Shown: positions 1 through 8,285 of the stretch, piece after piece
How the letters are laid out: each line of letters opens with the position of its first letter
Position numbering within the stretch: position 1 is the first letter of the stretch
Source: Alphaproteobacteria bacterium
GTDB taxonomy: Bacteria; Pseudomonadota; Alphaproteobacteria; DSM-16000; Inquilinaceae
Assembly: GCA_028277405.1 (NCBI GenBank)
Contig: JANQGH010000070.1
Coordinates: 62,001 to 126,000 of the forward strand
Reading direction: 5' to 3'
Length of the DNA: 64,000 nucleotides
Program-made: the position numbers and the translations under genes
Notes under the pieces: generated by a model
Databases searched by the model: none
Told to the model about the DNA's origin: nothing
What the model saw: only the letters and a program-made list of their open reading frames with translations

Positions 1-12
1 CTGGTCAGCGCC

Positions 13-519
13 TCAGGCTGCGGTCTGGCAGATCTCGGCCCACTTATGGACCGTGACCGGGCCGTCGATCGTCTGGATCATCAAGGTCGCCGGGCTGTCG
101 GCATGGAAGCGGTAGGCCGAGCCTTGCGGCAGCATGGCCATGTGTCCCTTGCCCAGCACGATGCGGCCCATCTTGGTGCCGTCCGGCAAATCGTCGAGCT
201 TGTGGGCGCCTTCGCTTTCCGGATCGACGATGCCGTCGGGGTCGTTGAGCTTGACCAGATGCACCTCGACCTCGCCATCAAGGCTGACCGCGAACTCGTC
301 ATGGGCGCAAGCATACCAGGGCGAGGTGCCTTCGGCGCGCGCGGCTTCGATGACGTACTCGAAGTTCTTGGCCACGGCGACACGTTCGTAGGGCGCTGAC
401 TTGGCCGCAACCTCGAACATGTTGGAAAAGACATAGTTGCGCGGGTCGTCGTCGATCACCTCCACGCCGCCTTTGACGTAGTTGTCGATCGACCCGAACA
501 CCGTTTCGTAAGTCGTCAT
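13..519 (-). CDS. small dioxygenase-type (cupin-like) subunit, probable aromatic ring-cleavage partner
   Basis: This 168-residue soluble protein has no signal peptide. Its N-terminal half (for example FGSIDNYVKGG and FEVAAKSAPYERVAV) and the His-containing stretch ACAHDEFAVSLDGEVEV followed by GKGHMAMLPQGSAYRF look like a small cupin barrel. It resembles what I recall of the small subunits of hydroquinone/hydroxyquinol dioxygenases (HapC/PnpC type). The start at 519 is chosen because AGGAGG lies nine bases upstream; a longer frame exists but would run through this site. It is divergent from an IclR-family gene, the usual arrangement for aromatic-catabolism genes. If the assignment is right, the large iron-binding subunit should lie just left of the window. 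The exact substrate is inference. Confidence 0.5.
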   Translation of the reverse strand: MTTYETVFGSIDNYVKGGVEVIDDDPRNYVFSNMFEVAAKSAPYERVAVAKNFEYVIEAARAEGTSPWYACAHDEFAVSLDGEVEVHLVKLNDPDGIVDPESEGAHKLDDLPDGTKMGRIVLGKGHMAMLPQGSAYRFHADSPATLMIQTIDGPVTVHKWAEICQTAA

Positions 520-600
520 GTGCGTCGTCCTCCTCACAACGGCTGTGTCGCCCCTGATCTCTTGATCGGCTATACTGACACTTGACAGCCCGTCAGGTTT

Positions 601-634
601 GTGCGACATACGAACAAAAGTTCTTATTGCGCAC
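601..634. promoter_or_regulatory. 34-bp imperfect palindrome, probable IclR-family operator
   Basis: The left arm GTGCGACATACGAAC and the right arm GTTCTTATTGCGCAC are reverse complements at 12 of 15 positions around an AAAA centre. The site sits between the divergent dioxygenase-type gene and the IclR gene, ending about 22 bases before the IclR start. IclR proteins of the PcaR/PobR type bind such sites in shared divergent promoters, so binding by the neighbouring regulator is a direct inference. Confidence 0.5.
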
Positions 635-656
635 ATTCTGCCACGGAGCAGATGCC

Positions 657-1424
657 ATGTCAACAGACGTTACGGAAAAGGACTTTGTCGCCTCTCTGGC
701 GCGAGGTCTGGCGGTAATCCGCGTTTTCGGGCGCGACGCACCGTCGATGACATTGACCGAGGTGGCCAAACGCGCGGGCATGACGCGGGCGGCCGCGCGA
801 CGCTTTCTTCTGACCCTGACCCAGCTCGGCTACGTCGCCACGGACGGCAAGCACTTCCAATTGACACCCCGGGTCATGGATCTCGGCTTCGCCTACCTGT
901 CGTCGATGGATCTGTGGCAGGTGGCGATGCCTTTCATGGAGCAGGTCAGTAAGGAGCTGGAGGAGTCCTGCTCCGCTTCCGTGCTGGACGGTTGCGACGT
1001 GGTCTATGTCGCGCGGGTGCCGGCGCGACGGATCATGTCCGTCGGCCTGACGGTGGGCACGCGCCTGCCCGCCTTCTGCACCTCGATGGGCCGCGTTCTG
1101 CTGGCCGCCAAGACGCCGGAGGAGATCACAGCCTACATCTCGGCGACCGATCTGAAGCCGTTCACGGCCAATACCATCACCGACCCGGATATGCTGTTCA
1201 ACGCGATCGCACTAGCGGGTCAGCGCGGGTTCGCCTTGGTCGATCAGGAACTGGAAGAGGGTCTGTGTTCGCTGGCGGTGCCGATCCGCAACAAGGCCGG
1301 CCTGGTGCTCGCGGCCATGAATGTGAGCGGACATGCAAGCCGCGTCGGCCGCCGCGACATGGAAGAACGGTTCCTGCCCGTCCTTCAGGGCGCCGCAGCC
1401 GAGATCTCGCGGGCCCTGCCGTGA
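657..1424 (+). CDS. IclR-family transcriptional regulator (PcaR/PobR-like)
   Basis: The 255-residue protein has the IclR layout: an N-terminal winged helix-turn-helix (about residues 33-60, LTEVAKRAGMTRAAARRFLL) and a C-terminal effector-binding domain with the family signatures GTRLPAFCTSMGRVLLA, QELEEGLCSLAVPI and a final ERFLPVLQ helix. The wording is closest to the PcaR/PobR/PcaU branch, which controls protocatechuate, 4-hydroxybenzoate and related aromatic pathways. The ATG at 657 is preferred over an upstream in-frame start because GGAG lies eight bases before it. It is divergent from the dioxygenase-type gene, which is its likely target. Confidence 0.85.
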   Translation: MSTDVTEKDFVASLARGLAVIRVFGRDAPSMTLTEVAKRAGMTRAAARRFLLTLTQLGYVATDGKHFQLTPRVMDLGFAYLSSMDLWQVAMPFMEQVSKELEESCSASVLDGCDVVYVARVPARRIMSVGLTVGTRLPAFCTSMGRVLLAAKTPEEITAYISATDLKPFTANTITDPDMLFNAIALAGQRGFALVDQELEEGLCSLAVPIRNKAGLVLAAMNVSGHASRVGRRDMEERFLPVLQGAAAEISRALP

Positions 1425-1446
1425 GCATCGACATCGCCGCCCCGCC

Positions 1447-3261
1447 ATGAGCGCAGCCGGCCTATCGCTCGACCGGGGCACGAAGGGTGGCAAGACCTTC
1501 GCGCTCAGGATGATCGAATGGGCCGATCCGGACAGTCTTGAGGCAGACGGCACGCAGCGCAAACGGCAGCGGCTGGAGTCGACGTTGACCGCAGCCATCC
1601 GAACACTTGCCGACGACCCGGAGATGACGGTCGGCTTCGGCGGACGGGAGGCCCGTGTGCAGGCAACGGGCTGTTTCCTGCCGCCTTTGCCCGCCAACCC
1701 AGGTGCCGCGGAATGGGCAATCGCGCGTGGTCAGGCCGATGGAATTGCGCTTTATCTCCGCCATCGCGATGCGGCGATCGAAGACCGGCTGCGCCCGCAC
1801 GACCCGGCGGCGGCCGAGGCGTTCACTCTCATGCAGCGCTGCCGCTGCGACGCGCTTGGCGTGCGCCGTTTTCGCGGCGTGACGGCCAATCTGGACGCGG
1901 CCCTGGCAGCTTCCCTCACCCGCCACGGGGTTGACGGCCGCACGCAGGCGAATCTACTGCCGGTTCGCTTGGCGCTGACAGGCATGTTTCGGCTCGTTTT
2001 CGGCATCCCGGTCACGGCCCTCGGCCACGACCAGATCTCGCCTTGGCGCGCCTGGCTTGAGGGCAAGGCGCCCGACGGTGTGAACCGTCTGGCCCGGTCG
2101 CTTGAGGATGCACGCGCATTCAGCGCGGCAGCCGCGGGCCTCGCGCCGCTTGTCGCCGGAATGCTGACCGACGGTCTTGCCGCGCGACCGACGCCCGTTG
2201 TTCAGCGACGCGGTGATGACGAGGCGCTAAGGCCGGCTGAGGCGGGCGTCGAGGTGACGGGTGATACGCGGACCCAGGCCCCCGTCGCCGCGCCGTTCGA
2301 CGCCGAGCGCAAACAAGAGGCCAGCCCCTATCGCGTCTACACGGAACGCCACGATCGGATTATCGATGCCAGCGAACTGGCGCCGATGGCGGAGCTGGAA
2401 CGGCTTTACGCCCAGCTTCAGGCCGACATGTCGATCCATCGTGGCACGATCACCCGGCTGGCCAACCGGCTGCAGCGCACGATCCTGGCCCAGCAGCGGC
2501 GAAGCTGGGACTTCGACCAGGAAGAGGGCCTTCTGGACACCGCGAAGCTGGATCGCGTCGTGGTCAATCCGGGTACGGCCTTGTCGTTCAAAGTCGACCG
2601 CGAGGGCCGGTTTCGCGACACGGCCGTCGCCCTGCTGATCGACAATTCAGGGTCGATGCGCGGCGCGTCCATCCAAATGGCGGCCATGGCCGCCGACGTC
2701 GTCACCCAGGCCCTTGAGCGCTGCGGCGTCACGGTCGAGGTCCTGGGCTTTACGACCAGGGATTGGCGCGGTGGCCCTCCGGCGGCGGAGTGGGCCCGAG
2801 GTGGCCGACCGCCGGACCCGGGCCGCTTGAACGCGCTCCGCCACATCACTTACAAGCGCGCGGACAAGCCTGGGCGACGCCAACGTTTCCTGCTCGCGGC
2901 GATGCTGCAACCCTCCATTCTGAAGGAGAACATAGACGGCGAGGCCCTGCTCTGGGCCTGGAACCGTCTCGCCATGCGGCCGGAGGAGCGCAAGGTGCTG
3001 ATGGTCATCTCCGACGGCGCACCGAACGATGCGGCGACCCTCGCGGCCAACGGGCCCGGCTATCTGGACCGACACCTAAGGCAGGTGATCGCGGAGCTGG
3101 AGCGGCGGCCAGACCTGGAGCTTTGCGCCATCGGCATCGGCCATTCCGTCGACCACTATTACCGACGCGCAATCACGCTGAAGGACGCAGCGGGCTTGGG
3201 GTCGGCGATGGTGCGCCAGCTCGCCAGCCTGTTCGACGACGGCGCGGCTGTCGGCTCCTGA
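1447..3261 (+). CDS. cobT: aerobic cobaltochelatase subunit CobT
   Basis: CobT, with CobS, forms the AAA+/VWA chaperone pair that powers CobN in inserting cobalt into hydrogenobyrinate a,c-diamide (aerobic cobalamin pathway). This 604-residue protein has usual length. The N-terminal helical half is typical (EAFTLMQRCRCDALGVRRF). A variable linker follows, then a C-terminal von Willebrand A domain with the MIDAS motif DNSGSMRG near residue 399, followed by the CobT-specific stretches IDGEALLWAWNRL, KVLMVISDGAPNDAATLA and LCAIGIGHSVDHYYRRA. It starts 22 bases after the IclR gene. No cobS, cobN or other cobalamin gene is visible nearby, which is unusual but not unknown. Confidence 0.9.
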   Translation: MSAAGLSLDRGTKGGKTFALRMIEWADPDSLEADGTQRKRQRLESTLTAAIRTLADDPEMTVGFGGREARVQATGCFLPPLPANPGAAEWAIARGQADGIALYLRHRDAAIEDRLRPHDPAAAEAFTLMQRCRCDALGVRRFRGVTANLDAALAASLTRHGVDGRTQANLLPVRLALTGMFRLVFGIPVTALGHDQISPWRAWLEGKAPDGVNRLARSLEDARAFSAAAAGLAPLVAGMLTDGLAARPTPVVQRRGDDEALRPAEAGVEVTGDTRTQAPVAAPFDAERKQEASPYRVYTERHDRIIDASELAPMAELERLYAQLQADMSIHRGTITRLANRLQRTILAQQRRSWDFDQEEGLLDTAKLDRVVVNPGTALSFKVDREGRFRDTAVALLIDNSGSMRGASIQMAAMAADVVTQALERCGVTVEVLGFTTRDWRGGPPAAEWARGGRPPDPGRLNALRHITYKRADKPGRRQRFLLAAMLQPSILKENIDGEALLWAWNRLAMRPEERKVLMVISDGAPNDAATLAANGPGYLDRHLRQVIAELERRPDLELCAIGIGHSVDHYYRRAITLKDAAGLGSAMVRQLASLFDDGAAVGS

Positions 3262-3284
3262 CCTCTGTTTGCCAAACCGGGCTC

Positions 3285-3324
3285 GCGTCCTTTGGACGCC
3301 GGCCCTCAACGGGGCTGGTCGTCC
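3285..3324. terminator. overlapping hairpins between convergent genes
   Basis: Two mutually exclusive hairpins lie just after cobT: GCGTCC-TTT-GGACGC (3285-3299), and a longer stem starting GGACGCCGGCCC whose partner is GGGCTGGTCGTCC with one bulged base (3294-3324). There is no T-run, so intrinsic termination is uncertain. The position between cobT and the opposing secreted-protein gene fits a shared terminator region. Confidence 0.35.
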
Positions 3325-3332
3325 AGTTGGCG

Positions 3333-3656
3333 TTAGCGCCCGACGATCACGGCTCCGCTGCGGGTATTGCTGAGGATATCGACGGCGAAAATGTCGGTCC
3401 GGATCTGATCGATATCGAGGACGCGATTGATCAGGTAGAAGCGTGGGCGCCGGTCCTGATGCCAGGGCCGGAACTCACCCGGGACCGAGGCAAAGCGGTA
3501 GAAGCGGCTCTGGTCGAAGCCGAAGAACGTATCGTCGAAGCCGCGAAACGGCCCGGCCGCACTGGCATCGAATTGCTGCGCGGTGCCTGCAGTCGGCAGG
3601 GCGAGAAGCGCAGAGAATGCCAAGGCCAAACCGATGCTAAGCAGAGACCGTTTCAT
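3333..3656 (-). CDS. small secreted protein, unknown function
   Basis: The 107-residue product begins with a clear Sec signal peptide (MKRSLLSIG, hydrophobic core, then a cleavage-like TAGTAQQ near residue 26). The mature part is aromatic- and Arg-rich (GFDDTFFGFDQSRFYRF, PWHQDRRPRFYLINRVLDIDQI) and has no cysteine. An AGAGGAA Shine-Dalgarno sequence precedes the ATG. I do not recognise the family. It is the last gene of a minus-strand group of secreted proteins (5.9-7.8 kb) but is separated from them by about 250 bases with no visible gene. Confidence 0.6.
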   Translation of the reverse strand: MKRSLLSIGLALAFSALLALPTAGTAQQFDASAAGPFRGFDDTFFGFDQSRFYRFASVPGEFRPWHQDRRPRFYLINRVLDIDQIRTDIFAVDILSNTRSGAVIVGR

Positions 3657-3912
3657 GGGAGTTCCTCTTGGTGCTGTACGATGGCTGAGGCTGGCCGACC
3701 GGCGCTAACGAGACTACGCCATCTTACGTCGTTTGGCGCGAGACCGGTTACAAGCCGATTGTTTCGATCTCGACATGTGCACACATCTCGCCGTGCTGAC
3801 CTCCGCCCTCAAATTCCGTCGTTGCATGATGGCGGAGAGAGGGCCGTCCGTCGGCGTTCGAATGTCCCTGAGGCCGCAAGCCACGGACCTATGACCAGGG
3901 GCTTCTGCACGC

Positions 3913-5067
3913 CTATGCCCCGGGGTCGCTCTGCTGCGCGACGGCCGGTGTCGCGATGCCTTGCTCTGCCGACTCTCTGATCTGTTCGACGCGTTCCCGT
4001 TCCTCGGGCGGTAGTTTGCCCCCGCCCAACAGGTCTCCACACGCCTGCAAGCAGTCATCGTACTGTCCGGCCGCGAGCGCGTTTTGGGCGAACTCGTCCA
4101 GCAAGCCGTAGTCGTAGATCCAGATCGTCAAGAACAGTCCTTCAGGGGGTGGAGGGACACCGAGACCTGACCGGGCAATCTCGTAGCCCTCACGATATCT
4201 TCCGGCAAGCCGGTAGGTTCGGCTGGCACCGTGGTGTGCCTCGATGCGGTTATCGACCATTTTCATGGCTTGCTTGAATGTGCCCAATACGGTGTCGACG
4301 GGCCGGCCCAACTGCTCTTGAAGCCGTGCGGCGCGATAGAGGCTGACATAGATCTCCTCGGGCCAGCCGCCCATCTGCGACCGTCTGATGTAGTTGGCGA
4401 GGGCTCTTTGCAGGTTGCCCGCGCCGATCTGGCTCTGTGCGAGATAGAAGACGTAGCGGCTGCGCAGGTCGGGGTCCTGCTCGTCGACAAGCGCGCGCTC
4501 CAACAACGCGCCATCTTTCTTGTGTTTGTCGGGATCCCTGCTGCGGGCACCTTCGGATCTTGCCTCGATATGAAAGCCTTCGATCATCCCGATCGTGCTC
4601 GCGCTCGAGGGGGGATAGAGGACCTCGTGGACGATCCCGCGGTAGGTGAAGCCGTGCCGATTGCGGCAGATCTGCATACGCGCGTGATGATTCTCGTGGA
4701 TGCGCATGGGCACGAGATAGGCGTCGAGCTTGAGGTTGCGCTTGAACGCGGCAATGTCGAGCCCGTCGTTCAGCACCACCTGGTCGTCGGCATCCATCAT
4801 CAGGGCATAGTCGAGCTCGGAATGGTCGTCGCGCAGCTTGACGAGAACGTGGTTTCGATTGCTGGCAAAGTCCCGCCAAGCATTGTCATAGACCTCGCCC
4901 GGCAGGTCCTCGCGCTCGAGCCAGTTCCTGACGATGGCCTGGGTGCCGTCCGTTGAACCGGTGTCTTCGATCAGAGCGAAATCGATGAGCGGACGAACGC
5001 TGTCCAGGCACCTTTCGATGATGGCCGCCTCGTCGCGGACGATCATGACCAGCCCGATCGTGCTCAC
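3913..5067 (-). CDS. GT2 family glycosyltransferase with C-terminal TPR-like helices (SunS-like layout)
   Basis: The N-terminal 200 residues are a GT-A domain: GLVMIVRDEAAIIERCLDSV, then EDTGSTDGT, then the metal-binding DADD motif near residue 92-95. The C-terminal half is helical, with TPR-like repeats (RYVFYLAQSQIGAGNLQRAL, YREGYEIARSGLG). This GT2-plus-TPR layout is shared with SunS-type peptide glycosyltransferases and with many uncharacterised bacterial proteins. The GTG at 5067 is chosen because GGGAAG lies six bases upstream; a TTG at 5082 is also possible. It is 37 bases downstream of the dioxygenase gene, so the two are probably co-transcribed. The acceptor is unknown. Confidence 0.7.
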   Translation of the reverse strand: MSTIGLVMIVRDEAAIIERCLDSVRPLIDFALIEDTGSTDGTQAIVRNWLEREDLPGEVYDNAWRDFASNRNHVLVKLRDDHSELDYALMMDADDQVVLNDGLDIAAFKRNLKLDAYLVPMRIHENHHARMQICRNRHGFTYRGIVHEVLYPPSSASTIGMIEGFHIEARSEGARSRDPDKHKKDGALLERALVDEQDPDLRSRYVFYLAQSQIGAGNLQRALANYIRRSQMGGWPEEIYVSLYRAARLQEQLGRPVDTVLGTFKQAMKMVDNRIEAHHGASRTYRLAGRYREGYEIARSGLGVPPPPEGLFLTIWIYDYGLLDEFAQNALAAGQYDDCLQACGDLLGGGKLPPEERERVEQIRESAEQGIATPAVAQQSDPGA

Positions 5068-5104
5068 AGCTATCTTCCCCAATGCGGCTGGATGGCAGTC
5101 CGGG

Positions 5105-5767
5105 TCAGTCGTCCATCCAGCGTCGCTGCAGGTTGAGTATGCTCTTCATCAGCAAATCGACCTCTCGACCGGGACCGTTCTTCTGGTATATCGCGTTTCT
5201 GGTCATCTCGAGGTCATAGAGGATTTCACGGGCCGCCGGCTCTCGGATCAGGCTGCGTACCCAGCCGACCGCGCACAGGCGGACACCCCGCGTGACCGGT
5301 GTCACCCGGTGGAGCGACGTCGACGGATAGGTGATCATCTCGCCGGGAGGCAGTTTGACCAGCTGTTCGCCCTGGGTGTCCTCGATGGCCAGTTCGCCGC
5401 CGTCATAGTCCGCCGTGTCATTCAGGAACAGGGTAAAAGAAACGTCGGCGCGCGCGCCGCCTATTGTCGGTGCGTCGACATGCGAACCGTACGCCATGCC
5501 TTCGCCGTAGCGGCTGAAGATGATGGTGGTAATCGTCTTGGGTTGGACAGCCAGTTGGAACAGGCCGTTTTGGAACAGCGCATTGGCGGTCATCCGGGCC
5601 AGCCGGCCGACAGCCTCGTCATCGGCCGCCGCCTCCTCGTTGCGCTTCACCCCGCCGGCGATCGGGCCGGCCGTCGCCTTGCCGTCGATGAAGTCGACGC
5701 CCGCCAGGATTTCACGCGCGGTCTCAATCTCGCTCGCCTTCAAGACATCCGCAATGCAGAGGATCAC
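5105..5767 (-). CDS. PKHD-type Fe(II)/2-oxoglutarate dioxygenase (YbiX/PiuC family)
   Basis: This family uses Fe(II), O2 and 2-oxoglutarate to hydroxylate a substrate, probably proteinaceous. The 220-residue length matches the family. The iron triad is visible as H96 and D98 in GSHVDAP and H153 in STSLHRV, with R163 (GVRLCAVGWVRS) for 2-oxoglutarate. The C-terminal helix LYDLEMTRNAIYQ is also family-typical. The start is a GTG with a GGGGGG Shine-Dalgarno sequence. Family members are usually beside TonB receptors and iron-regulated; here there is neither, and the partner is a GT2 glycosyltransferase, so a role in protein modification is as likely. Confidence 0.85.
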   Translation of the reverse strand: MILCIADVLKASEIETAREILAGVDFIDGKATAGPIAGGVKRNEEAAADDEAVGRLARMTANALFQNGLFQLAVQPKTITTIIFSRYGEGMAYGSHVDAPTIGGARADVSFTLFLNDTADYDGGELAIEDTQGEQLVKLPPGEMITYPSTSLHRVTPVTRGVRLCAVGWVRSLIREPAAREILYDLEMTRNAIYQKNGPGREVDLLMKSILNLQRRWMDD

Positions 5768-5896
5768 CAGGCTGCCCCCCTCGTTCGACCAGGCGGCAGG
5801 TTATTCCGGTCCGCCGAGGCTTCTAAACTAAACGGGCATCGTCGATAAAGCGACAGATAGCGCCACTATCAAAGATCGTTCAAAACGAATCCGAGC

Positions 5897-6262
5897 CTAC
5901 GGGTTGTTTGTGCCGCCAATGTTGTTGTCGTTGGCATTCCGCAAAATGCCGCCCAACAGAAGATCGGTCGGCCGATTGATGATTTCTTCCACGGCAACAT
6001 TCAGATTGCCGATAAGCCCTTGGCGTCGCGCCTCGGCGGCGGCAGGGTCAGCCGGCTGGATGCCCGAAGGCCCATCCAGTTGATGTTCAAAATGCTGTCG
6101 GCTGATGCTGTCGGGTTCCGTTGCATCCGGCGGCATGCTGCCAATCCCTGATGGCGTGAACCCACTAGGAACTTGGGAAAGACCGGGCTGAGGGCCAGCG
6201 ACAAACGCGACCAGCGCCATGAGGCCGGCAATCTCAACGGTGCGCTTAGCAAAGCGCAGCAT
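5897..6262 (-). CDS. small secreted protein, unknown function
   Basis: The 121-residue protein has a signal peptide (LRFAKRT then a hydrophobic AGLMALVAFVAG core, cleavage likely after GLSQ). The mature part is Pro/Asn/Gly-rich and ends in DNNIGGTNNP. ATG at 6262 is preferred to a TTG five codons upstream because a G-run lies eight bases before it. It sits between the Gly-rich secreted proteins and the dioxygenase gene, all on one strand. No family is recognised. Confidence 0.55.
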   Translation of the reverse strand: MLRFAKRTVEIAGLMALVAFVAGPQPGLSQVPSGFTPSGIGSMPPDATEPDSISRQHFEHQLDGPSGIQPADPAAAEARRQGLIGNLNVAVEEIINRPTDLLLGGILRNANDNNIGGTNNP

Positions 6263-6391
6263 ATTCAACGCCCCCAAATCGGCAAAACCGCAACATAGCA
6301 GTGGGTACGGTCTCGCGGGTTCTGGCCATCACGACCGTCGAGATGGCGAACACGATCGGGTAAATCCCCGATCTGGCCATCGCTGCCTAGA

Positions 6392-7162
6392 TCAATTCCA
6401 GCGGCAGCCTTGCGCAAACAGCCGCGTCAGTTCACCCGCATTGTTGGGGGCGGTCGGCGGACAGTTCACCGCCGGCGCGGCCACGGGAACGATCACCTCC
6501 TCGGTCACGACCGGCGTCACTGGCGCGGCAACTGGTGCCGCTGTCGCAACTGGGGCCGGCGGAGGCGGCGGGTTGTTGACGTCGTTCCACGCCCGATTGA
6601 TCATGTCCACTTCATTGAGCAGCATCCGGTCCGCGACCATGCACCAGGTTTGGTTTTCAGGGCTGGCCGCGCACATGTTGTACATCAGCGTGACGTATTC
6701 GCGGATGGTGCAATCCTCGTCGATCGAGTTGGCACCGACCCCGATACCAAGGCCAGACACGCCCAGACCGGCCGAGAATCCGGCGCCCGCGCAGGCGCCA
6801 TTGCCGATCACGGACGGCACGACCACGTTGGGCACTGCGTCGCCGAGATCGGAGGCTTCGGAGCCCCCGAAATTGATGGCCTGCGTGTTGCCCAGATTGC
6901 TGGCGCCCGAAACCGATTCCGAGGCGGATTCGGATCCGGCGTTCGCCGTGTTGTTGTTGACGATGCCGGGCGTACCACCACCGCCTCCACCACCACCGCC
7001 GCCAGTTGCGGCCCCAGAGGCGGATCCCCCGCCGCTGCCCGCATAGCCGCCAGAACCGGAACTGCCGCCGCCGTTGAAGTCGACGAACGAGTTTTGGGCA
7101 AACACCGGCGACGAGGCCAGAGCGATTGCCGCGACACCAGCAAGAATGGCGATCCTAGGCAT
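6392..7162 (-). CDS. Gly-rich secreted protein with C-terminal Cys-containing domain
   Basis: The 256-residue protein has a signal peptide (MPRIAILAGVAAIALASSPVFA) and a mature N-terminus NSFVDFNGGG leading into a Gly/Ser-rich tract of about 40 residues that includes ten consecutive glycines. A middle region has cysteine pairs (GNGACAG, DEDCTIREYVTLMYNMCAASPENQTWCM), then a proline run and an Ala/Pro/Val linker, ending CPPTAPNNAGELTRLFAQGCRWN. The SF-x-D-[FW]-x-GGG start is shared with the upstream neighbour. Opposite-strand frames are open only because of the GC-rich repeats. A surface or matrix role is inference. Confidence 0.65.
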   Translation of the reverse strand: MPRIAILAGVAAIALASSPVFAQNSFVDFNGGGSSGSGGYAGSGGGSASGAATGGGGGGGGGGTPGIVNNNTANAGSESASESVSGASNLGNTQAINFGGSEASDLGDAVPNVVVPSVIGNGACAGAGFSAGLGVSGLGIGVGANSIDEDCTIREYVTLMYNMCAASPENQTWCMVADRMLLNEVDMINRAWNDVNNPPPPPAPVATAAPVAAPVTPVVTEEVIVPVAAPAVNCPPTAPNNAGELTRLFAQGCRWN

Positions 7163-7247
7163 CTTGAGGCTCCAGATAAGGTCATGTAGGGGGCGGGGGC
7201 GAACCCCCGCCTCCCTCATACAGGTAACTAACTCTTCCTTACGCCCC

Positions 7248-7796
7248 TTACGGCGACGGCGCCGGCGGCGGGCCACCCCACTGCGACGGCTGACCAGCGT
7301 TCGGGCAACCACCTTGGTTGGAGACGCTGCAGTCGTCGTTCGGGTCGAGAGGCCGGGTCCAGGTCCGGCCGCTGGCATCGATACCACCAGTGCCGAAACC
7401 ACCGGCGGCACCAAGGGCGGCACCAACGCCACCACCGAACGCACCACCGTTGCCGCCGTCATTGAAGGCACCACCGAACGTCTCGGCGCCACCGCGGCTG
7501 TAGCCACCACCATAGGTGTGGACGCCGACACCTTCGGCGCCGACGCCGCCAAGGGTGATGCCGCCCGTGCCGAACGACTCCTGGCCGTGCAGCGAACCAC
7601 CGGCCGCGAGCGACTCGCCAGGACCACCCTGGAGCGCGCCCGAAGCAGAGGCACCACCGGAAGCGGCAAAGCCGCCCGATGCTGCGTCGCCGCCGCCAGC
7701 CCAGTCAGCAAAAGAAGTTCGGGGCGATTGAGCCATGGCCGCCGCTGACGTCAGCGCGACCGCAGCCACAGAAGCAATTACAACACGTTTCATCAT
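7248..7796 (-). CDS. Gly/Ala-rich secreted protein
   Basis: The 182-residue protein has a signal peptide (KRVVIASVAAVALTSAAAMA) and a mature start SPRTSFADWAGGG that matches the start of its downstream neighbour. The rest is low complexity: short Gly/Ala/Ser repeats (GGFAASGGASASGAL, GGAFNDGGNGGAFGGG), then a short C-terminal region with two cysteines (DDCSVSNQGGCPNAGQ) and a Pro tail. It is the first gene of the minus-strand group and lies behind a long AT-rich leader. The Gly-rich tracts suggest an extended, non-enzymatic extracellular polymer. Confidence 0.65.
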   Translation of the reverse strand: MMKRVVIASVAAVALTSAAAMAQSPRTSFADWAGGGDAASGGFAASGGASASGALQGGPGESLAAGGSLHGQESFGTGGITLGGVGAEGVGVHTYGGGYSRGGAETFGGAFNDGGNGGAFGGGVGAALGAAGGFGTGGIDASGRTWTRPLDPNDDCSVSNQGGCPNAGQPSQWGGPPPAPSP

Positions 7797-8225
7797 CAGA
7801 AGTACCCCCTGATAGAGAAGAAACCGGGATTTGTTACGGGTCAGTCGCGGCCCGGGATCCGCTGAGGGGGATTAAGATCGAGTTCTGCGAAGCGAACAAT
7901 TTCCTCTTCGGTATAGAGGTTTTTCACTATAAAATACAGCTATCCAGTGTCTCTATCGGAGAAAAATTCCACCGTTTGATTAGTATCTCACATACTTATA
8001 AAACCCTACCGCTAAAATCTCTCCGCGGGAAGGTCACATTGTCGCCATTAATCAGCCTTTCTCAGGTCATAATTGGACCACGATCAAGAAACTCGCGCAT
8101 TTCAATACAAACAAAAGTAAGTGTTTGCGACGAAAATTGTAGGGTTTTTGGGGCGGATCATCGGGCCCCGGGCCGCGTTTGAGTGTCGGCAACGGAGGCT
8201 GCGATTGCAGCGAACCCAAGGGGTT

Positions 8226-8245
8226 CCAAGGGTTCTAGCCCTTGG
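8226..8245. repeat. perfect 7-bp hairpin
   Basis: CCAAGGG and CCCTTGG flank the loop TTCTAG. No T-run follows on either strand, so it is recorded as a structural element rather than a terminator. Confidence 0.35.
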
Positions 8246-8267
8246 GGCAGCACACTTGGCAGGGATT

Positions 8268-8285
8268 CCGGCGGCGAAACGCCGG
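8268..8285 (+). terminator. GC hairpin followed by AT-rich sequence
   Basis: CCGGCG and CGCCGG pair around the loop GCGAAA and are followed on the plus strand by ATCTATTAAATATT. This is a possible weak intrinsic terminator, but no plus-strand gene is identified upstream. Confidence 0.3.

Noticed and set aside
6219..7748. Plus-strand frames opposite the Gly-rich secreted proteins
   Set aside because: They mirror the repeat codons (Pro/Thr/Arg runs). The minus-strand frames have signal peptides and Shine-Dalgarno sequences.
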